This document shows, piece by piece, positions 23,601-35,282 of a DNA stretch of 64,000 nt (the stretch's first letter is position 1; each line of letters begins with the position of its first letter). The stretch is from Nothophaeocryptopus gaeumannii (taxonomy: Eukaryota; Ascomycota; Dothideomycetes; Mycosphaerellales; Mycosphaerellaceae). The stretch is taken from contig JASISA010000041.1 of the NCBI GenBank assembly GCA_031771865.1, positions 1,240,001 to 1,304,000 on the forward strand. The letters are read 5' to 3'. The notes under the pieces were generated by a model. The model searched no databases and was not told where the DNA came from. It worked only from the letters and a program-made list of their open reading frames with translations. The translations under genes and the position numbers were made by a program.

Positions 23601-24554
23601 ATGAGCATCAAATCCGTGGTATTGCTGGGCGCTGACGGCAAGCTCGGACCAACTATCTTACGCTCGCTCGTGGAAAGCGGCTTCAATGTCACAGTTCTGA
23701 AGCGGAAATCATCAAAGTCGCCTTCTACGTACCCCAATCAGGTCACCGTATCGGATGCATTCGAAGTCGACGAGCTGGTCAAAGTTCTCAAAGGCAAGGA
23801 TGCTATCGTGATGACCATTAAGGGTAGCGAGACTGTTCTACAGAAGCGGATCGCAGACGCATGTGTGCAGGCAGGGGTCAAGCGTGAGTGAAGTCGTTCA
23901 ATGCCGTGGTGTACTACAACGACTAATCCGTAGAAAGGCTTCATCCCAGCCGATTTTGGCTCTGTTGATTCTTCCAGTCCATTGACCCAGGAGCTGGTCC
24001 CTCTATACGTGCGGAAGACAGAGCTGCGTGAGTATTTGATTGAGCTTGCAGCGAAGCATCCAGACTTCTCATGGACCTCCCTCGTCTGCGGCCACTTCTT
24101 CGACTGGAGTCTAGAGTTCCTGCACATGTACTTCAAGGAGCGGCGCGCAGAGATTGTGGACGATGGCAACCAAAAGTGGTCCGCAAGCACACTGCGCCAA
24201 ATCGCAGAAGCTACCTCTCGGATACTGGAACGCGCCGAGATTACTAAGAACCGCATGATCTATGTGCAGTCCTTCTGCGTATCTCAAAACGAGACGATCG
24301 CCGCCTTTGAGCATGCCACTGGCTCAAAATGGACCATCACGAAGCATGACAGAAATACTTATCAGACCGAAGAAAAGAAGAAGGCTGATGCTGGCGATTT
24401 GGAGGCTGTGGAGAACCTGGTCTGGCTTCTGGGCACGATCGATGCTGACTGGACGTCGAAGAAGGATTTCGCCATGCAGGAACTTGGTCTCAAGAACGAG
24501 GATCTCAATGAAGTTGTTCGACGGACTGCAAAGAAATTCGAGCAGGAACAGTAG
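23601..24554 (+). CDS. NmrA-like / isoflavone-reductase-like NAD(P)-binding protein
   Basis: Exons 23601-23883 and 23938-24554 (54-bp intron, GTGAGT...GAAAG, phase 1); 299 aa. The splice recreates the family block GVK/RFIPADFGSVDS, which decides between two possible acceptors. The N-terminus SVVLLGADGKLGPTILRSL is a Rossmann dinucleotide motif (GxxGxxG), and KGKDAIVMTIKG closes the NAD(P) site. The family includes both redox-sensing regulators (NmrA) and atypical SDR reductases of phenylpropanoid-like substrates. The K of the catalytic YxxxK is in a degenerate context (YVRKTELREYL), so enzyme activity is uncertain. Confidence 0.85.
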
Positions 24555-25422
24555 ACCGTTGAAAGCAGCTCGAGCAGAGCGATTTGCGATGAGGTACCAC
24601 TATCGCCTATCGTCTTTACACGACCCTCACACTCGAATCCCCCCCATTCACATCTCCCAACGTGCTGGTCGTTCACTGCATGGTCGCCTGCAAACCGCTG
24701 ACAGCCGTCGATGCCGCTGCAAGTCCGCCAAGAAGGATCTCTTGACCGTCTCAGAAAGCAAAGGATTGCCAGCTCGGAAGCGAAGCCCCTTCGGCCGTTC
24801 CACGAGATTCGTTTCGAAGATAGCTGTAAAATCTTGAAATCCCGAGTTCTCGTGACGTAGATCATCTCTTAAGATCTTGCTCTTTCGACAACCACATGAA
24901 GGCGCATGTCTCCTTGTTTCAAGGTCTTGCCGACAATCCCGCAGGTGATGCCCAAAGAACCCGATAGAATGGGAGGAATTCCCGCGACTCAGCTACGTGT
25001 TTGTGAAAAGTGCAGTTGCCGGCTCCGTCCCCGATTCGTAGGTTTGTAGCAGTACAACCCAGCTGGTGGGATACGAGATGACGCACGGCATCGGGAACTG
25101 TTCGCATCCTTCCAAGTACGTCGAGCTCCGTCCACCTTGCCGGTTACTACCTGTGGCTTCTCCGCTCTTCGTATATCAAGTGGCTTTCACATGCTGCAGC
25201 AACCCGCCGGGCTAGCCACGGACCCTACGCCTCCGAGTAGCTTGATCGTTGCAATGCTGTCTGCGCGATTTCGTTGTCGTCTGCGAAATTTCCAGCTTGC
25301 TTGCCTGCGAACCAGTCAGCCAAGAACCCACCTTGGGTACATAGCCTGCCTTGCTAGCAGGGCTTTGAGTGGCTTGCCGTTCGCCAATGCGTGTCATTAT
25401 CCTAGCTCGTGATAAGGCAACA
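24555..25422. other. Intergenic between convergent genes
   Basis: 868 bp. ORFs at 24262-24837 and on the minus strand opposite are frame shadows or lack domains. Confidence 0.5.
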
Positions 25423-26215
25423 TCACAGTATGGTACATTTCGATCCTGAGTCTCGCGACTCTCGCCCGTGACGGTCGTCTCTATGCTTTCGCTTTTTTCT
25501 TCGCTCTCCACGATGCCGATCTTCGGGCCGTGCTCTTGACAAGTCTTTTCGTATGATCTGCCTGCAGACATCGATGAAGACCTCGTTAATGTTCGTTGCT
25601 CTTCGTGCGCTCGTTTCGTAGTAGGGAATGTTTCCCCAACTCTGTGATAACTGAAATGCTTTCGCTCTTGAGACTGCTCGATCTTCCTCCAAATCGGACT
25701 TGTTCCCAACGAGGACTATAGGAAACGTCGGGTCGCCTTTCGTTCGTACTATTTGTTCGCGTAATTCGACAAGTTCTCGGAGGGAGGATGCGGACGTTAT
25801 GCTGAAGACGAGGAGGAAGCCTTGGCCTAATCTCATGTACATGTCTCTAATTGGGTTGTCAGTGGAGGTGACAGCTAACGTGTTTTGCGTCCCAATACCT
25901 CATTGCAGCTGGAAAAGTTAGCTTGATCAACACTACTCTCACAACACCACTTACTGAATTGTTCGGTGCCAGCCGTATCCATGATCTCCAGGACCACGTG
26001 CCTGCCATCCACATCGATATGCTTCCGGTAAGAATCTTCAATGGTTGGGTCGTAACGCTCGACAAAGACACCCTGCACAAATTGCACTACAATCTGTGAG
26101 CTACTGCCAAGTGAAAGGTATGTCTGCACGTACTAGTCAGACAGCTCTTGCCTACGCCGCCAGAGCCCAACACGGCAATGTGATACTCCCTCTGGTATCC
26201 CGCGCGATTCGACAT
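25423..26215 (-). CDS. RSR1: Ras-family GTPase, Rsr1/Bud1-like
   Basis: Four exons: 26215-26134, 26086-25955, a 10-nt microexon 25908-25899 and 25846-25423; introns of 47, 46 and 52 bp; 215 aa. G1 is GSGGVGKS (17-24), the effector loop is YDPTIEDSYRK, G3 is DTAGTEQF (64-71), G4 is NKSD (123-126) and G5 is ETSA (152-155). The microexon supplies CT-GCA-ATG-AG and restores the canonical TEQFTAMRDMYM block. The polybasic tail ends in KCTIL, a CaaL box that predicts geranylgeranylation and plasma-membrane attachment. Overall pattern and tail fit Rsr1/Rap1 (polarity, Cdc42 module) better than Ras1/2. Residue 28 is Met, where Ala or Val is usual. Alternative names: Bud1, Krev-1. Confidence 0.9.
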
Positions 26216-28055
26216 GATGCGTGCACGCTGCTCTGTCCCAGACTCTTGGTACTCATGTAATATGACGATCTCTGCTGGAATAGGAAGTTTGCTTGGTCTT
26301 CGGGCTTCGGGGAGCGAGGAGCGAGGAGCGGAGAAGCTGAGGTTTCGCTCGGTGCTGTTGAAGGGAAAGCTCAACTTCTAGCCGTAGCAGCGCGGGAATG
26401 GGTGCGTCGTTTCGAAATCTGTGTGCTGGCGTCGTGCAAGGCAGTCCATTCAGAGAGCCGCGCCAGTGTCTGCCGCCGCAGGGAGGTCGAAGGAGACTAG
26501 GAGCCTGAGGTGACACCAAGAAGAGGGACGGCGCGGAAGCGGAAGGCTGCAGCGAAGCGTCTGTCGGGAGGGCAATTGGAATTGAGAGAGGTAGGAAAGC
26601 GACTTAGGCCGTGATGGTGGTGCAGAGGGAGCAGGCTGCTGTTTGTGGCCCGACCTGAATGTGCCTTTCAGGTGCAGTAGCTCTCGGAGCCATTGAGCGT
26701 TGCATGGCAGCGATCTTAAGTTAGGGCGTCTGAGCAGAGACGGCGGATTCCCTGACAACATCACAGACCCAGACATTTTCCAGATCGCCTAAAAGGGCTA
26801 CAGAGATGCCTGCATGTGCCTGTAACTTCAGACACGCGAGTCGCTCGCGGAAGGCTTCAGCAGAAAGTGGGTTCGCTCGAGCTGCCGGCTGTGCCAACCC
26901 TGGAATGGAATGGGCCGGGATGGGCGAATCGGCTGTCGTGACGCAGCGGAGGGGCACACGGCGAGCACGAATCGCAGACGGTCTGGGCTGAAAAAGGCCT
27001 CTCGTCCGGCCACTCACAGCGGCTCCCACGCCCGTGTTGAGAGCTGCTAGTCGTTAGGTGTGCTGAAGCGCATCGAAGTCTGCATGCTGCGGGCAGCGGA
27101 GCGAAAGCCACGCGTCGACGATTGTTGCATGAGATGAAATGACATGAGATGCACCCGGCAGCGAGCCCAGAGCTGCGGTCTATGGTTCTGATGATCTTCA
27201 AGGCGAGACTCTAGAGCTCGGAACAGCCACAGCCACCAGTGCCCCGGAACGAGATGGCGCCTATCGTGTCTAGCATCCAACTTTTCCATGTCCATTTCAG
27301 AACACTACGGACAAGGGGCACTCCTTGCTGCTTGGCATCTCCCATAGTGCGAATGGTCTCTGGTCAAGGGCGTGCGCGGCGTGGTCTGCAGCCTCATGGC
27401 TACTTGATGGCTACTTCACGAGCACTCCATCAACGTCAGAGGCGGCCTGTTGCAAAAGCCGCCTGTGCCGCCATGCACATGTGCCGTACAAGGCACGCGG
27501 ATGAGGAGCCGCCGGCGGCTGCTGAGGTTGAGGTCCTACTGGAGCAGCACCACCGCCTGCACAGTGAACATCACTCCCGCTGTGTGAAGGCAGATCAGTG
27601 CCGAGAGTATCTACATAGCAGTCCTATCCCGGTATTTCCGCGCATTGCTACAGTACATCTCGCCGTCGGCCATGTCGTTGCTTGCCAATCGCACCCTCAT
27701 TCGGTCTAGTTGGAGGACGGAAGCAGCAACCCTCCTCCTCATCAAGTCCGGAATTGTCGAACTCGTCAGGCATCGAAGCTCTCGCGCCGTCGAAGGTCAC
27801 AATGCAGGAAGCCTGCAAAGCCTCAGCCTCGCAGGGGTGTGAGGCCATAGTCTAGCACCGACAATAGCAGTCCGGGGTGGACGCCCATGTTCGTGTAAAC
27901 AAGGTGTGAAGTGGTTCGGGTAATTGTGGCTTGGCATCGGTCAAGATTTAGCGTCCGTGCGTGAGAGAGAGAGAGAGCTCCGTTGTGAACCTGAACATCA
28001 GGTGTCAGCTCTTCGACGCGGTCCTGCACGTCAATGCGCATTTGACCCCAACACC
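26216..28055. other. Intergenic, divergent promoters of RSR1 and EMC1
   Basis: 1.84 kb with no ORF bearing a domain. It contains the long leader/promoter of RSR1 and, at the right end, a (GA)n tract (27963-27977) about 80 bp before EMC1. Confidence 0.55.
27963..27977 (+). repeat. GA dinucleotide tract
   Basis: Fifteen bases of alternating G and A in the EMC1 leader; short, possibly polymorphic. Confidence 0.7.
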
Positions 28056-30899
28056 ATGCTTCTACCGCTACTCGGAGCGGTCGCACTGCTCCTGCGCCCG
28101 ATTCGCGCTGTATTTGCCGACGAGGCCTGGAGCATCGACTACCATCACGCACTTCTCGGCCTGCCTCAAGAGGACACGACCTTTTTCCACCAGCCAAGCC
28201 CGAGCTCCAGGGCATCCCTCATCTATACGCTCTCGGAAGAAGGCGTACTAGGGGCCGTGAACCCACGAGATGGTGCCTTGGTCTGGCGGCAGCTCCTGTT
28301 GTCCAATGCTGCGCCTTCAAACGCTACTTTCCTGCGAGCTGGTGACGGTCAGGATACCGTAGTCAGCGGGGTCGGCCAGCAAGTAGCGGCTTGGAGCGCG
28401 GCAGACGGCAGACTCGTCTGGCAAGCTGATGTGTCCGGACCCCTGGGGGACCTTGAGATTCTGGAGCTGGACGACAGCAGGCAAACAGCCAGCGTGAAGG
28501 ATGTGATTGTATTGACAAGTGGTGCCCATCCTGCGATCCATAGGCTGGATGGTGCCTCGGGTGCTGCAAAATGGACGCACGAAATTGAAAGCGGTGATAC
28601 GCCGTATCAACTCTCGGCATCATCAACTGAGATCTTCGGAATTCTCATGCACAAGACATTGCTTGGCTACATCAAAATCAAAGTAGTCGCCCTGGACCCA
28701 GTGACCGGCCGCAAGAACGACGAAACGACCCTGAGCTCAGATAGCGAGCTCGCCTCTGTTGATACCATCGTTTCAGTCGGAGCTAACTCCGCATCGCCTA
28801 TCATCGCCTGGGCCGACGCGGCATACACTACCCTCAAAGTGAACATCATTGGGACTAAAGCGGTGTCGTCCTTCAACATCGACAAGCATAATGACCATGT
28901 TGTGGATCGCATTCGCCTGCACGCACCATTTCACACCAACGCGCAAGCTCATTTCCTGGTCCACTATGAGACCGGAGCCTCTCACTGGGCCGATGTCTTC
29001 CATATTGATCTCAAGAAGAACAAGATAGAGAAGGCGTATTCCCTGCCAAAGACCAGTGGGAAAGGTACTTTCTCGACCAGCGTATCCGGTGCCAATGTCT
29101 ACTTCACTAGAATTACTCGCGGCCAAGTAGTGACCGTTTCTTCCGTCTCACACGGCGTGCTGGGAAGATGGAGCATGAGCGAATTAGAGATTGGCGCCGC
29201 GAAAGAAGAAGCCGTTGAGCCCATTCGCTCGGTCTCAGAAGTCTCGCTCAAAGGCGCGGGCGTGTCTGCGGTACGCTCAGCAGTGCTCCTCTCCTCCGGT
29301 GACTGGATCTTGATCAGAGACGGAAGTCCCGTGTGGCAGCGACCTGAGGTACTGGCGACAACAGCCACAGCGGCTTTCGCTACTCCTGCAGAAGTAGAGT
29401 CGTTCGCGCAGGATCTGGAGATTGAGGCGCACAGTAATATCTTGGCCGCGTACTTTCACCGCCTGAAGCGACACATTCAGGACTGGCAGCGAGTGCCGGA
29501 GATCCTGGGTGGTCTACCGCAACGCATCCGTAATGGACTGTTCGGCACAACAGCTGACAGTAGCCTCTTGGGTGACGTCTTTGGGTTCCACAAAGTCATT
29601 GCATGCGCAACACGAACAGGGAGGGTCGTAGCATTGGATGCTGGATCTCCAGATAAGATTCTCTGGAGTAAGCAGGCTGTAACACTCGGTCAAGGTCAGG
29701 CTTGGCAACCAGCTGTCAAGTCCACGTCGGATGGCGTTCTGATTTTCACTGACAGCGAAGGCCGGGAGGTGAGAATCAATGCAACCACAGGACAGCAGGT
29801 CGCAGTTTCGACCGGCGGTGAATCGCCCTTGGCGCCTGCTGGCAACATCCAGTTCACTGTACGAGATGGTGCGCTGGAAGCGTCCCAGGTTGGGAGTAGC
29901 GCTCCGGTCCCGTTGTGGCGCTTCGTTCTATCTGGGGGCGAGCGGATTCTTGAACTTACCCCAAGACCTGTGAATGATCCGGTGGCTTCTATTGGCAAGG
30001 TGATGGGAGACCGTCGGGTTCTTTACAAATACCTGAGCCCAAATGTGGCGTTGCTGGTGACGGTGAACGACGCAGCCAACTCTGCTTCGTTCTATATTCT
30101 GGAGACCGTATCCGGCGTAACGTTACACGCCAACACCCACCGCAATATTGACCTTAGCGCTCCCGTCGCCTCTCTCGTCACCGAGAACTGGTTTGCGTAC
30201 TCTTATACTGGAGACACAACGGACGATACTCCGAAGGGTCATTACCTCGTCGTCGGAGAGATGTTCGAGTCCTTCATTCCCAACGATAGAGGCCCCCTGA
30301 GCTCCACATTTAATTCATCGACACTTCAGCAGCCGCCGGAGCCTTTTGTGCTGGTCAAGTCATACCAGATCCCAGAAGCGATATCGAAGCTGTCAGTGAC
30401 ACAGACCCGCCAAGGTATAACGTCTCGACAGTTGCTAGCCGTTCTTCCGGAATCGAGCTCTATTATCGGCATTCCGTATCCTGTGTTGGACCCTCGTCGC
30501 CCAGTCGGACGGGATCCAAGCAAAGACGAGCAGGCGGAAGGGCTGATCCGCTACGCCCCAACCATCGAGTTCGATCCGAAGTGGTTCTTGAACCACAAGC
30601 GTGAGGTCTTTGGTATCAAGGATGTAGCGACAACACCGGCATTGATCGAGAGCACCAGCTTGGTCTTCGCATATGGTCTGGACGTGTTTGGGACGAGAAT
30701 GAGCCCAAGTTTCAGCTTTGACATCTTGGGCAAGGACTTCAACAAGTTTCAGATGTTGGCAACTGTTGCTGCGCTTGCCGTTGCGACCTTTGTAGTTGCT
30801 CCTTTGGTGAGTGTGAAGGGATGCTTGTAGTCAAATACAATAACTAACATTCTTCAGGTCACTCGCAAGCAAGTCAACACCAGATGGCAGTTTGCCTGA
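28056..30899 (+). CDS. EMC1: ER membrane protein complex subunit 1
   Basis: Exons 28056-30806 and 30858-30899 (51-bp GTGAGT...TTCAG intron, phase 0); 930 aa. The signal peptide is about residues 1-22 (LLPLLGAVALLLRPIRAVFA), followed directly by DEAWSIDYHHALLG. The large lumenal part is a PQQ-like beta-propeller with repeats such as DGALVWRQLL and DGRLVWQADV. The C-terminal DUF1620 region includes YPVLDPRRPVGRDPSKDEQAEGLIRYAPTI and NHKREVFGI. A single TM segment (MLATVAALAVATFVVAPL) precedes a short cytosolic tail VTRKQVNTRWQFA, which is encoded by the 42-nt last exon. EMC1 is the lumenal scaffold of the EMC insertase for tail-anchored and polytopic proteins. The ATG at 28056 is used because it starts the signal peptide; the open frame extends 44 codons upstream. 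Confidence 0.94.
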
Positions 30900-31609
30900 G
30901 ATCCTCCGACGATTCAGTCACCAAATCTCAACGAACGACGATAGTTGCTCATTAGGCAACCCCTATCATACTGAAAGGACGCACTCGACGTCGCTAGAAT
31001 CGCAGCTTTGTGGCGGGTACAGGAGCCTTCTCGAGCTTCCCAAGCACTCGACCAAGGGCTCAAAAGATGTTAGGTCCGGTGTCAGCTCTCGCGCTCCATC
31101 GGCGGACGCAAGAGTACTTCCTATTTGGACCATTGTGGTCTAGTAACGGCCGGTGTTAAGCATCCGTCAGCATGCACGCCGAGGGGGCGCATCCAGCGCC
31201 CATTGGCAGGCTTTTGCGCAAAGCTAGTCTTGTACAGCCAGACAGCTGGATGCCTTATTGGACTAAGCCAGATTAGCCACTACATACCATCTCCATCGTA
31301 CAGGTTTGTGGACGTCTTTCACACTCTTGAACGCCGCTTTCCTCTGCCATTTTCAACATGACAAATTTTGAGTTCATGTTCCGTTCCAGAACTTACATCA
31401 TACACCCACTAAACTCCTTAAACTCCGAGAAAACATGGCTCAACTTCACCCCGTCCTCGACCTAAACAGTTCTTGCTCGTAGAGGCCGGTCATATATTGA
31501 AACTGTGACTCGATCTGCCCACAAACTCAACTCTCCAAAAAGAACAGCGAGCACAAAAGCATCAAGTTCATCACATATCAAAAACAAGCTCACCACTTTC
31601 CATCACCAA
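30900..31609. other. Intergenic, no gene seen
   Basis: 710 bp between EMC1 and the SDR; no coding signal. Confidence 0.55.
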
Positions 31610-32410
31610 ATGGCCGACCAAGTCAAATACACCCAAAAGCTCAAGGATCAAAAGATCCTCATTACAGGCGGCTCGGCAGGAATTGGCTACGGCGTCGCAG
31701 AAGCCGCTCTTGAGAATGGCTGTACCGTGATCATCTCGTCGTCCAACCCAGACCGCGTGGCCAAGACAGTCTCCAAACTCCAAGGTCTCTACCCTTCAGC
31801 CAAGTCCCGCATCACCGGCCACGCAGCCAATCTCGCAGACGAGGCAACTTTGGAGTCGAACATCAAATCCCTTCTCGACCAGGCTTCTAAAGACGCCGGT
31901 GGCAAGCTGGATCACATCATCCACACAGCCGGTGACCCATTAGCAGTCATGAAACTCTCCGACATCAACATATCCGGTATTCATAAAGCAGGCACGGTTC
32001 GCTTCTTCGCTCCTCTCTTCATCGCCAAACACGCCCCAGCCTACCTCAACCCAGGCCCTTCCTCCTCCATCATCTTAACCACCGGCGCCGTATCTGAACG
32101 TCCTACCCCAGACTGGACAGTAATAGCCTCCTACGCCACCGGTCTGCAGGGAATGACACGAAACCTCGCCTTGGACCTCAAACCCATCAGATGCAATTTG
32201 GTTTCTCCAGGAGCGGTGGATACGGAGTTGTGGAGCGGGATGAAGGAAGAAGAGAAGAAGAATTTCTTCCAGACGCTGGAGAAGAAGATACCCGTAGGGA
32301 AAGTGGGACAGGTGGAGGATGTAGCGGAGAGTTATTTGTATTTGATGAGGGATCATAATATTACGGGGGCGATGATTTCGACGAGTGGAGGGAGTTTGTT
32401 GGTTGGGTAG
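31610..32410 (+). CDS. Short-chain dehydrogenase/reductase, atypical
   Basis: Single exon, 266 aa. The ATG at 31610 (CACCAAATGGCC) is preferred to the upstream open frame. The Rossmann motif is KILITGGSAGIGYG, the NNAG-equivalent is IIHTAGDP, and LVSPGAVDTELW is the typical SDR structural strand. The catalytic YxxxK position reads SYATGL: the tyrosine is present (ASYATGLQGM) but lysine is replaced by leucine. It may therefore be a non-classical or non-catalytic SDR, or use another proton relay; some fungal SDRs share this. Substrate unknown. Soluble, no targeting signal. Confidence 0.85.
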   Translation: MADQVKYTQKLKDQKILITGGSAGIGYGVAEAALENGCTVIISSSNPDRVAKTVSKLQGLYPSAKSRITGHAANLADEATLESNIKSLLDQASKDAGGKLDHIIHTAGDPLAVMKLSDINISGIHKAGTVRFFAPLFIAKHAPAYLNPGPSSSIILTTGAVSERPTPDWTVIASYATGLQGMTRNLALDLKPIRCNLVSPGAVDTELWSGMKEEEKKNFFQTLEKKIPVGKVGQVEDVAESYLYLMRDHNITGAMISTSGGSLLVG

Positions 32411-32627
32411 GTTGAGGGAGAGAAAAGGGAAGAGAAGGGAGGAAGGAGTGTGATGGATCGGCGAGACTACGGTCGTCCTCGTCCGATCATATGCGAACTT
32501 TGCTGATTTTTTATTATGCTATACAAGTACACAAGGTGCTTCAAGGTGCCTTTTGATTCCGACTGATTTCCAAGTCAGACCCATTCCAATGCAATATGCA
32601 AAGTACGCCGACTTGATGCTTTGTGAT

Positions 32628-35282
32628 CTAGTCCTCGGTCAAATCACCATACTCCCACATGCCGCGGCGGTCCTCCTTCGCCTCAGCTTCGCGCTTCTTC
32701 AAGTCAGCCAAGATCTCAGGAGCAGCGCGCTCAAAAGGTCGCAGTTTCTTCGGCACCATGGCGAGGCCCTCAAGCACAACCTCGGCGTTGATGCTATCAT
32801 TCAAGCTAGGTGCCTTGGGATCCATCAGTGTCACCCAGAGCAAGTTGTCTCTCGTATCGGTGAAGTCCACATTAGCAACGAGCTGACGGTCGACGGTAAT
32901 CTCGTTGAGCAACGCGACAGACTCAGACAGGTATTGAGGTGCTGTTGGGAGCTGGACGAACGAGAGCGCAGCGTCAACGGCTTGTGCGCGGAGTCGCTGG
33001 GTGCCGAACTTCGCCTGGTCGAGTGGTCGGAGAGCGGACCAGGGCTGCGATTCGCTGTTGCCGTAGTCGATGTATACAACCTCCGATGTCTTGTTGTCAC
33101 GGTCGTTGCGTCGGACGCGTGCACGGTACCACACACCATCCTGAGTGAACTTCGCAGAGACAATATCGCCAGCCTTCGGTGGGTTGCTGCCGAGGTTTTG
33201 GCTGTTACCTGGAGAGATGTGGAACGAAGCGAACTCGTTCATGAGTGAGTTGAGATTCTGCTGCCCAGATCCACCAAGTTGCAGCTTCAGACGGCCAGTG
33301 TCTGGGTCGACGTAGCTGACCGTGACGTCCTTGTAATCAATGTTGCGCTTCGGTGCAGGTGCGTCGCCGTTGGTAGTGCCATTCGTTTCGACATGATCCT
33401 GGCCATTCTCCGCAGCCTCTTGAGATGGATCCCAATCGTGCCACAGGCCGCGTCTCGCCTCCTTCGCCTTTTGCTCCGCAGGAAACAGCTCGTTTGCGTT
33501 GCCAGCCTTCTCGGCGGAATAGGCGTGGACAGAGGCCAGACCTTCCTCCACAAGAACCTTGGCGAAGCTCTCACGGTTGACAAAGAGATCACCGATGAAA
33601 CCACCCTGCTTGTCGGTGTCGTGAACATCGATCTCGACATCTCTCTGCATGCAACGCTTGACAGCGAAGTCGTGAGCCTCTTGTCCGAAAGGCTCTGCAG
33701 CATCTTGAGGGCCACGAGCGCTTCGAGGAGCACGAATACCGCCGAGGACAAAGGTGAGCCTGGCGTTCTCGCGAGGCACAAGGACAGTGAATCTGCTGCC
33801 GGACTTGACGAAATCGACGATGGCCGGAACCTTTCGTTGCCGCGAGAGCATAGTCAATTGACGCTTTGCCTTCTCGAGCGACTCGCTGTAGTCGACGTAT
33901 TGTATCTGCTTCTGTGGCTTTGGTGCCCACATGCCTCGCTGCTCTTTCTGTACCTCCTCCTCTGCTGCAAGGAGATCATCGTACAGCGGGCTTCGGTCGG
34001 TGTCGTCCATTCGGTGTCGAATTACAGAAGCGTAACCGGCCTCCACAAGCATCAGAGCAACGTTCTTGTTGTTCTGCGTGACCGTAGCCATCTCGCGCTC
34101 ATCGTAGCCTTCTGTCGCAGGTCGCTTGCCATCAATCTGGAGCTTGACATGCTTGCCAATGATTTTCTTCCGCAAGAACTCCTTGGCCTCAGGACCAAAA
34201 GGTGATTGCTTGGGATCGGTGGGTTTCGGCTGTCGCACGCTGCTGAGGTTTATCCGCTTCTCCTGACCATTCTTGTTTCGGATGTAAATTGTGTCCGCAG
34301 AGAAGACTCTGCTCACGACCGCCTCTTGCTCGGCACCTGCGCGTTGCGTTGTCGATGCGCCCTTGAACAGTCCCAGCTGCTTCTCCTTCGCCTGACGCTC
34401 CGCCTGACGCAGCTTGCCCATTTCAGCACCAAGCCATGTTGAATGGTGGTCCACGCATCTAGCCAGACCCTCCTTCAGCAGGAACTCGGCGATATTTCCC
34501 ATCGGATGCCGCACCTCACCAACGAGGACATTGCTGGGCGAGACACCGAGTATTCGCGTTTGTACACCTCGCTGGAGAAGTCGGTCCTCGACGAATTGCT
34601 GCGCTTCGTTTCCATATGGCTCAGCAGGTTGCGATGCTCCGTCGGACGGGTTCGTTCTCGCAGTCGCAGGTGATCGCAGACCAGCAACAAGTACGGTGGT
34701 CTGCACATGTTGAGTAGGCGTGATCATGAGTCTGCATATCAGACGGTCTCCGCTCAGCACTCGCTCAACGACGGTCTCAATGGGCTTGCCCTTATGTTGT
34801 TCCGCAAATGCCTTGGGATCAGGAATTTCTCGGATATTTTGCACAGCCAGCGGCTTTGCACTCCACACTCCCTTCTCATCCGCTTTTGCATGTGCTTCGA
34901 GAGCCTCAAGCTTCTGCAGAAGTTCGCTAGCTTGCGGTGTCTCTGCCTTGCGGTCCGCATCGTCTCGCAGCTTGGCCCAGCCTTCTTGCACGATGAGCTC
35001 AGGCAGCGAGTTGCCGTCCGGCAGCGCTACTACGGCATACTCGCGAGATGCGCCTCCAACCTTTTGCGGGATCGAGTATAAAACCGAGAAGCGTACTGTC
35101 TTTCCTACGACCAGCTTGCGGAGGAAATCGCGGGATTCGAAGGAGCACGTTTCATCCGACTGCAGGCGTGGTGCGTTGATGAAAGCTAAGCTTATGGTGC
35201 GTTCCTGTCGATTCTTGTTTTGCAGGATCAGAGTGTCACCAGAGAGCACGCTCTTGACCTTTCCTTCTTGCACAATCGACAT
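32628..35282 (-). CDS. SND1: Tudor-SN (staphylococcal nuclease domain-containing protein 1)
   Basis: Single exon of 2,655 bp; 884 aa. Four tandem SN-like OB folds are visible. The first starts GKVKSVLSGDTLILQNKN and the second ETVVERVLSGDRLICRLM. The third starts EAVVSRVFSADTIYIRNKNGQEKRI and the fourth PAIVDFVKSGSRFTVLVP. They are followed by a Tudor domain (GDIVSAKFTQDGVWYRARVRR... SEVVYIDYGNSE) and a final partial SN segment. This is the full architecture of the p100/SND1 family: RNA-binding and nuclease-like roles in splicing, stress granules and RNA decay. The ATG at 35282 (MSIVQEGKVK) is chosen because the first SN fold begins immediately; the open frame continues upstream without homology. 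Confidence 0.93.
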   Translation of the reverse strand: MSIVQEGKVKSVLSGDTLILQNKNRQERTISLAFINAPRLQSDETCSFESRDFLRKLVVGKTVRFSVLYSIPQKVGGASREYAVVALPDGNSLPELIVQEGWAKLRDDADRKAETPQASELLQKLEALEAHAKADEKGVWSAKPLAVQNIREIPDPKAFAEQHKGKPIETVVERVLSGDRLICRLMITPTQHVQTTVLVAGLRSPATARTNPSDGASQPAEPYGNEAQQFVEDRLLQRGVQTRILGVSPSNVLVGEVRHPMGNIAEFLLKEGLARCVDHHSTWLGAEMGKLRQAERQAKEKQLGLFKGASTTQRAGAEQEAVVSRVFSADTIYIRNKNGQEKRINLSSVRQPKPTDPKQSPFGPEAKEFLRKKIIGKHVKLQIDGKRPATEGYDEREMATVTQNNKNVALMLVEAGYASVIRHRMDDTDRSPLYDDLLAAEEEVQKEQRGMWAPKPQKQIQYVDYSESLEKAKRQLTMLSRQRKVPAIVDFVKSGSRFTVLVPRENARLTFVLGGIRAPRSARGPQDAAEPFGQEAHDFAVKRCMQRDVEIDVHDTDKQGGFIGDLFVNRESFAKVLVEEGLASVHAYSAEKAGNANELFPAEQKAKEARRGLWHDWDPSQEAAENGQDHVETNGTTNGDAPAPKRNIDYKDVTVSYVDPDTGRLKLQLGGSGQQNLNSLMNEFASFHISPGNSQNLGSNPPKAGDIVSAKFTQDGVWYRARVRRNDRDNKTSEVVYIDYGNSESQPWSALRPLDQAKFGTQRLRAQAVDAALSFVQLPTAPQYLSESVALLNEITVDRQLVANVDFTDTRDNLLWVTLMDPKAPSLNDSINAEVVLEGLAMVPKKLRPFERAAPEILADLKKREAEAKEDRRGMWEYGDLTED

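Noticed and set aside
33279..34205. 308-codon plus-strand ORF
   Set aside because: Exact antisense shadow of the SND1 coding region, no domain of its own.
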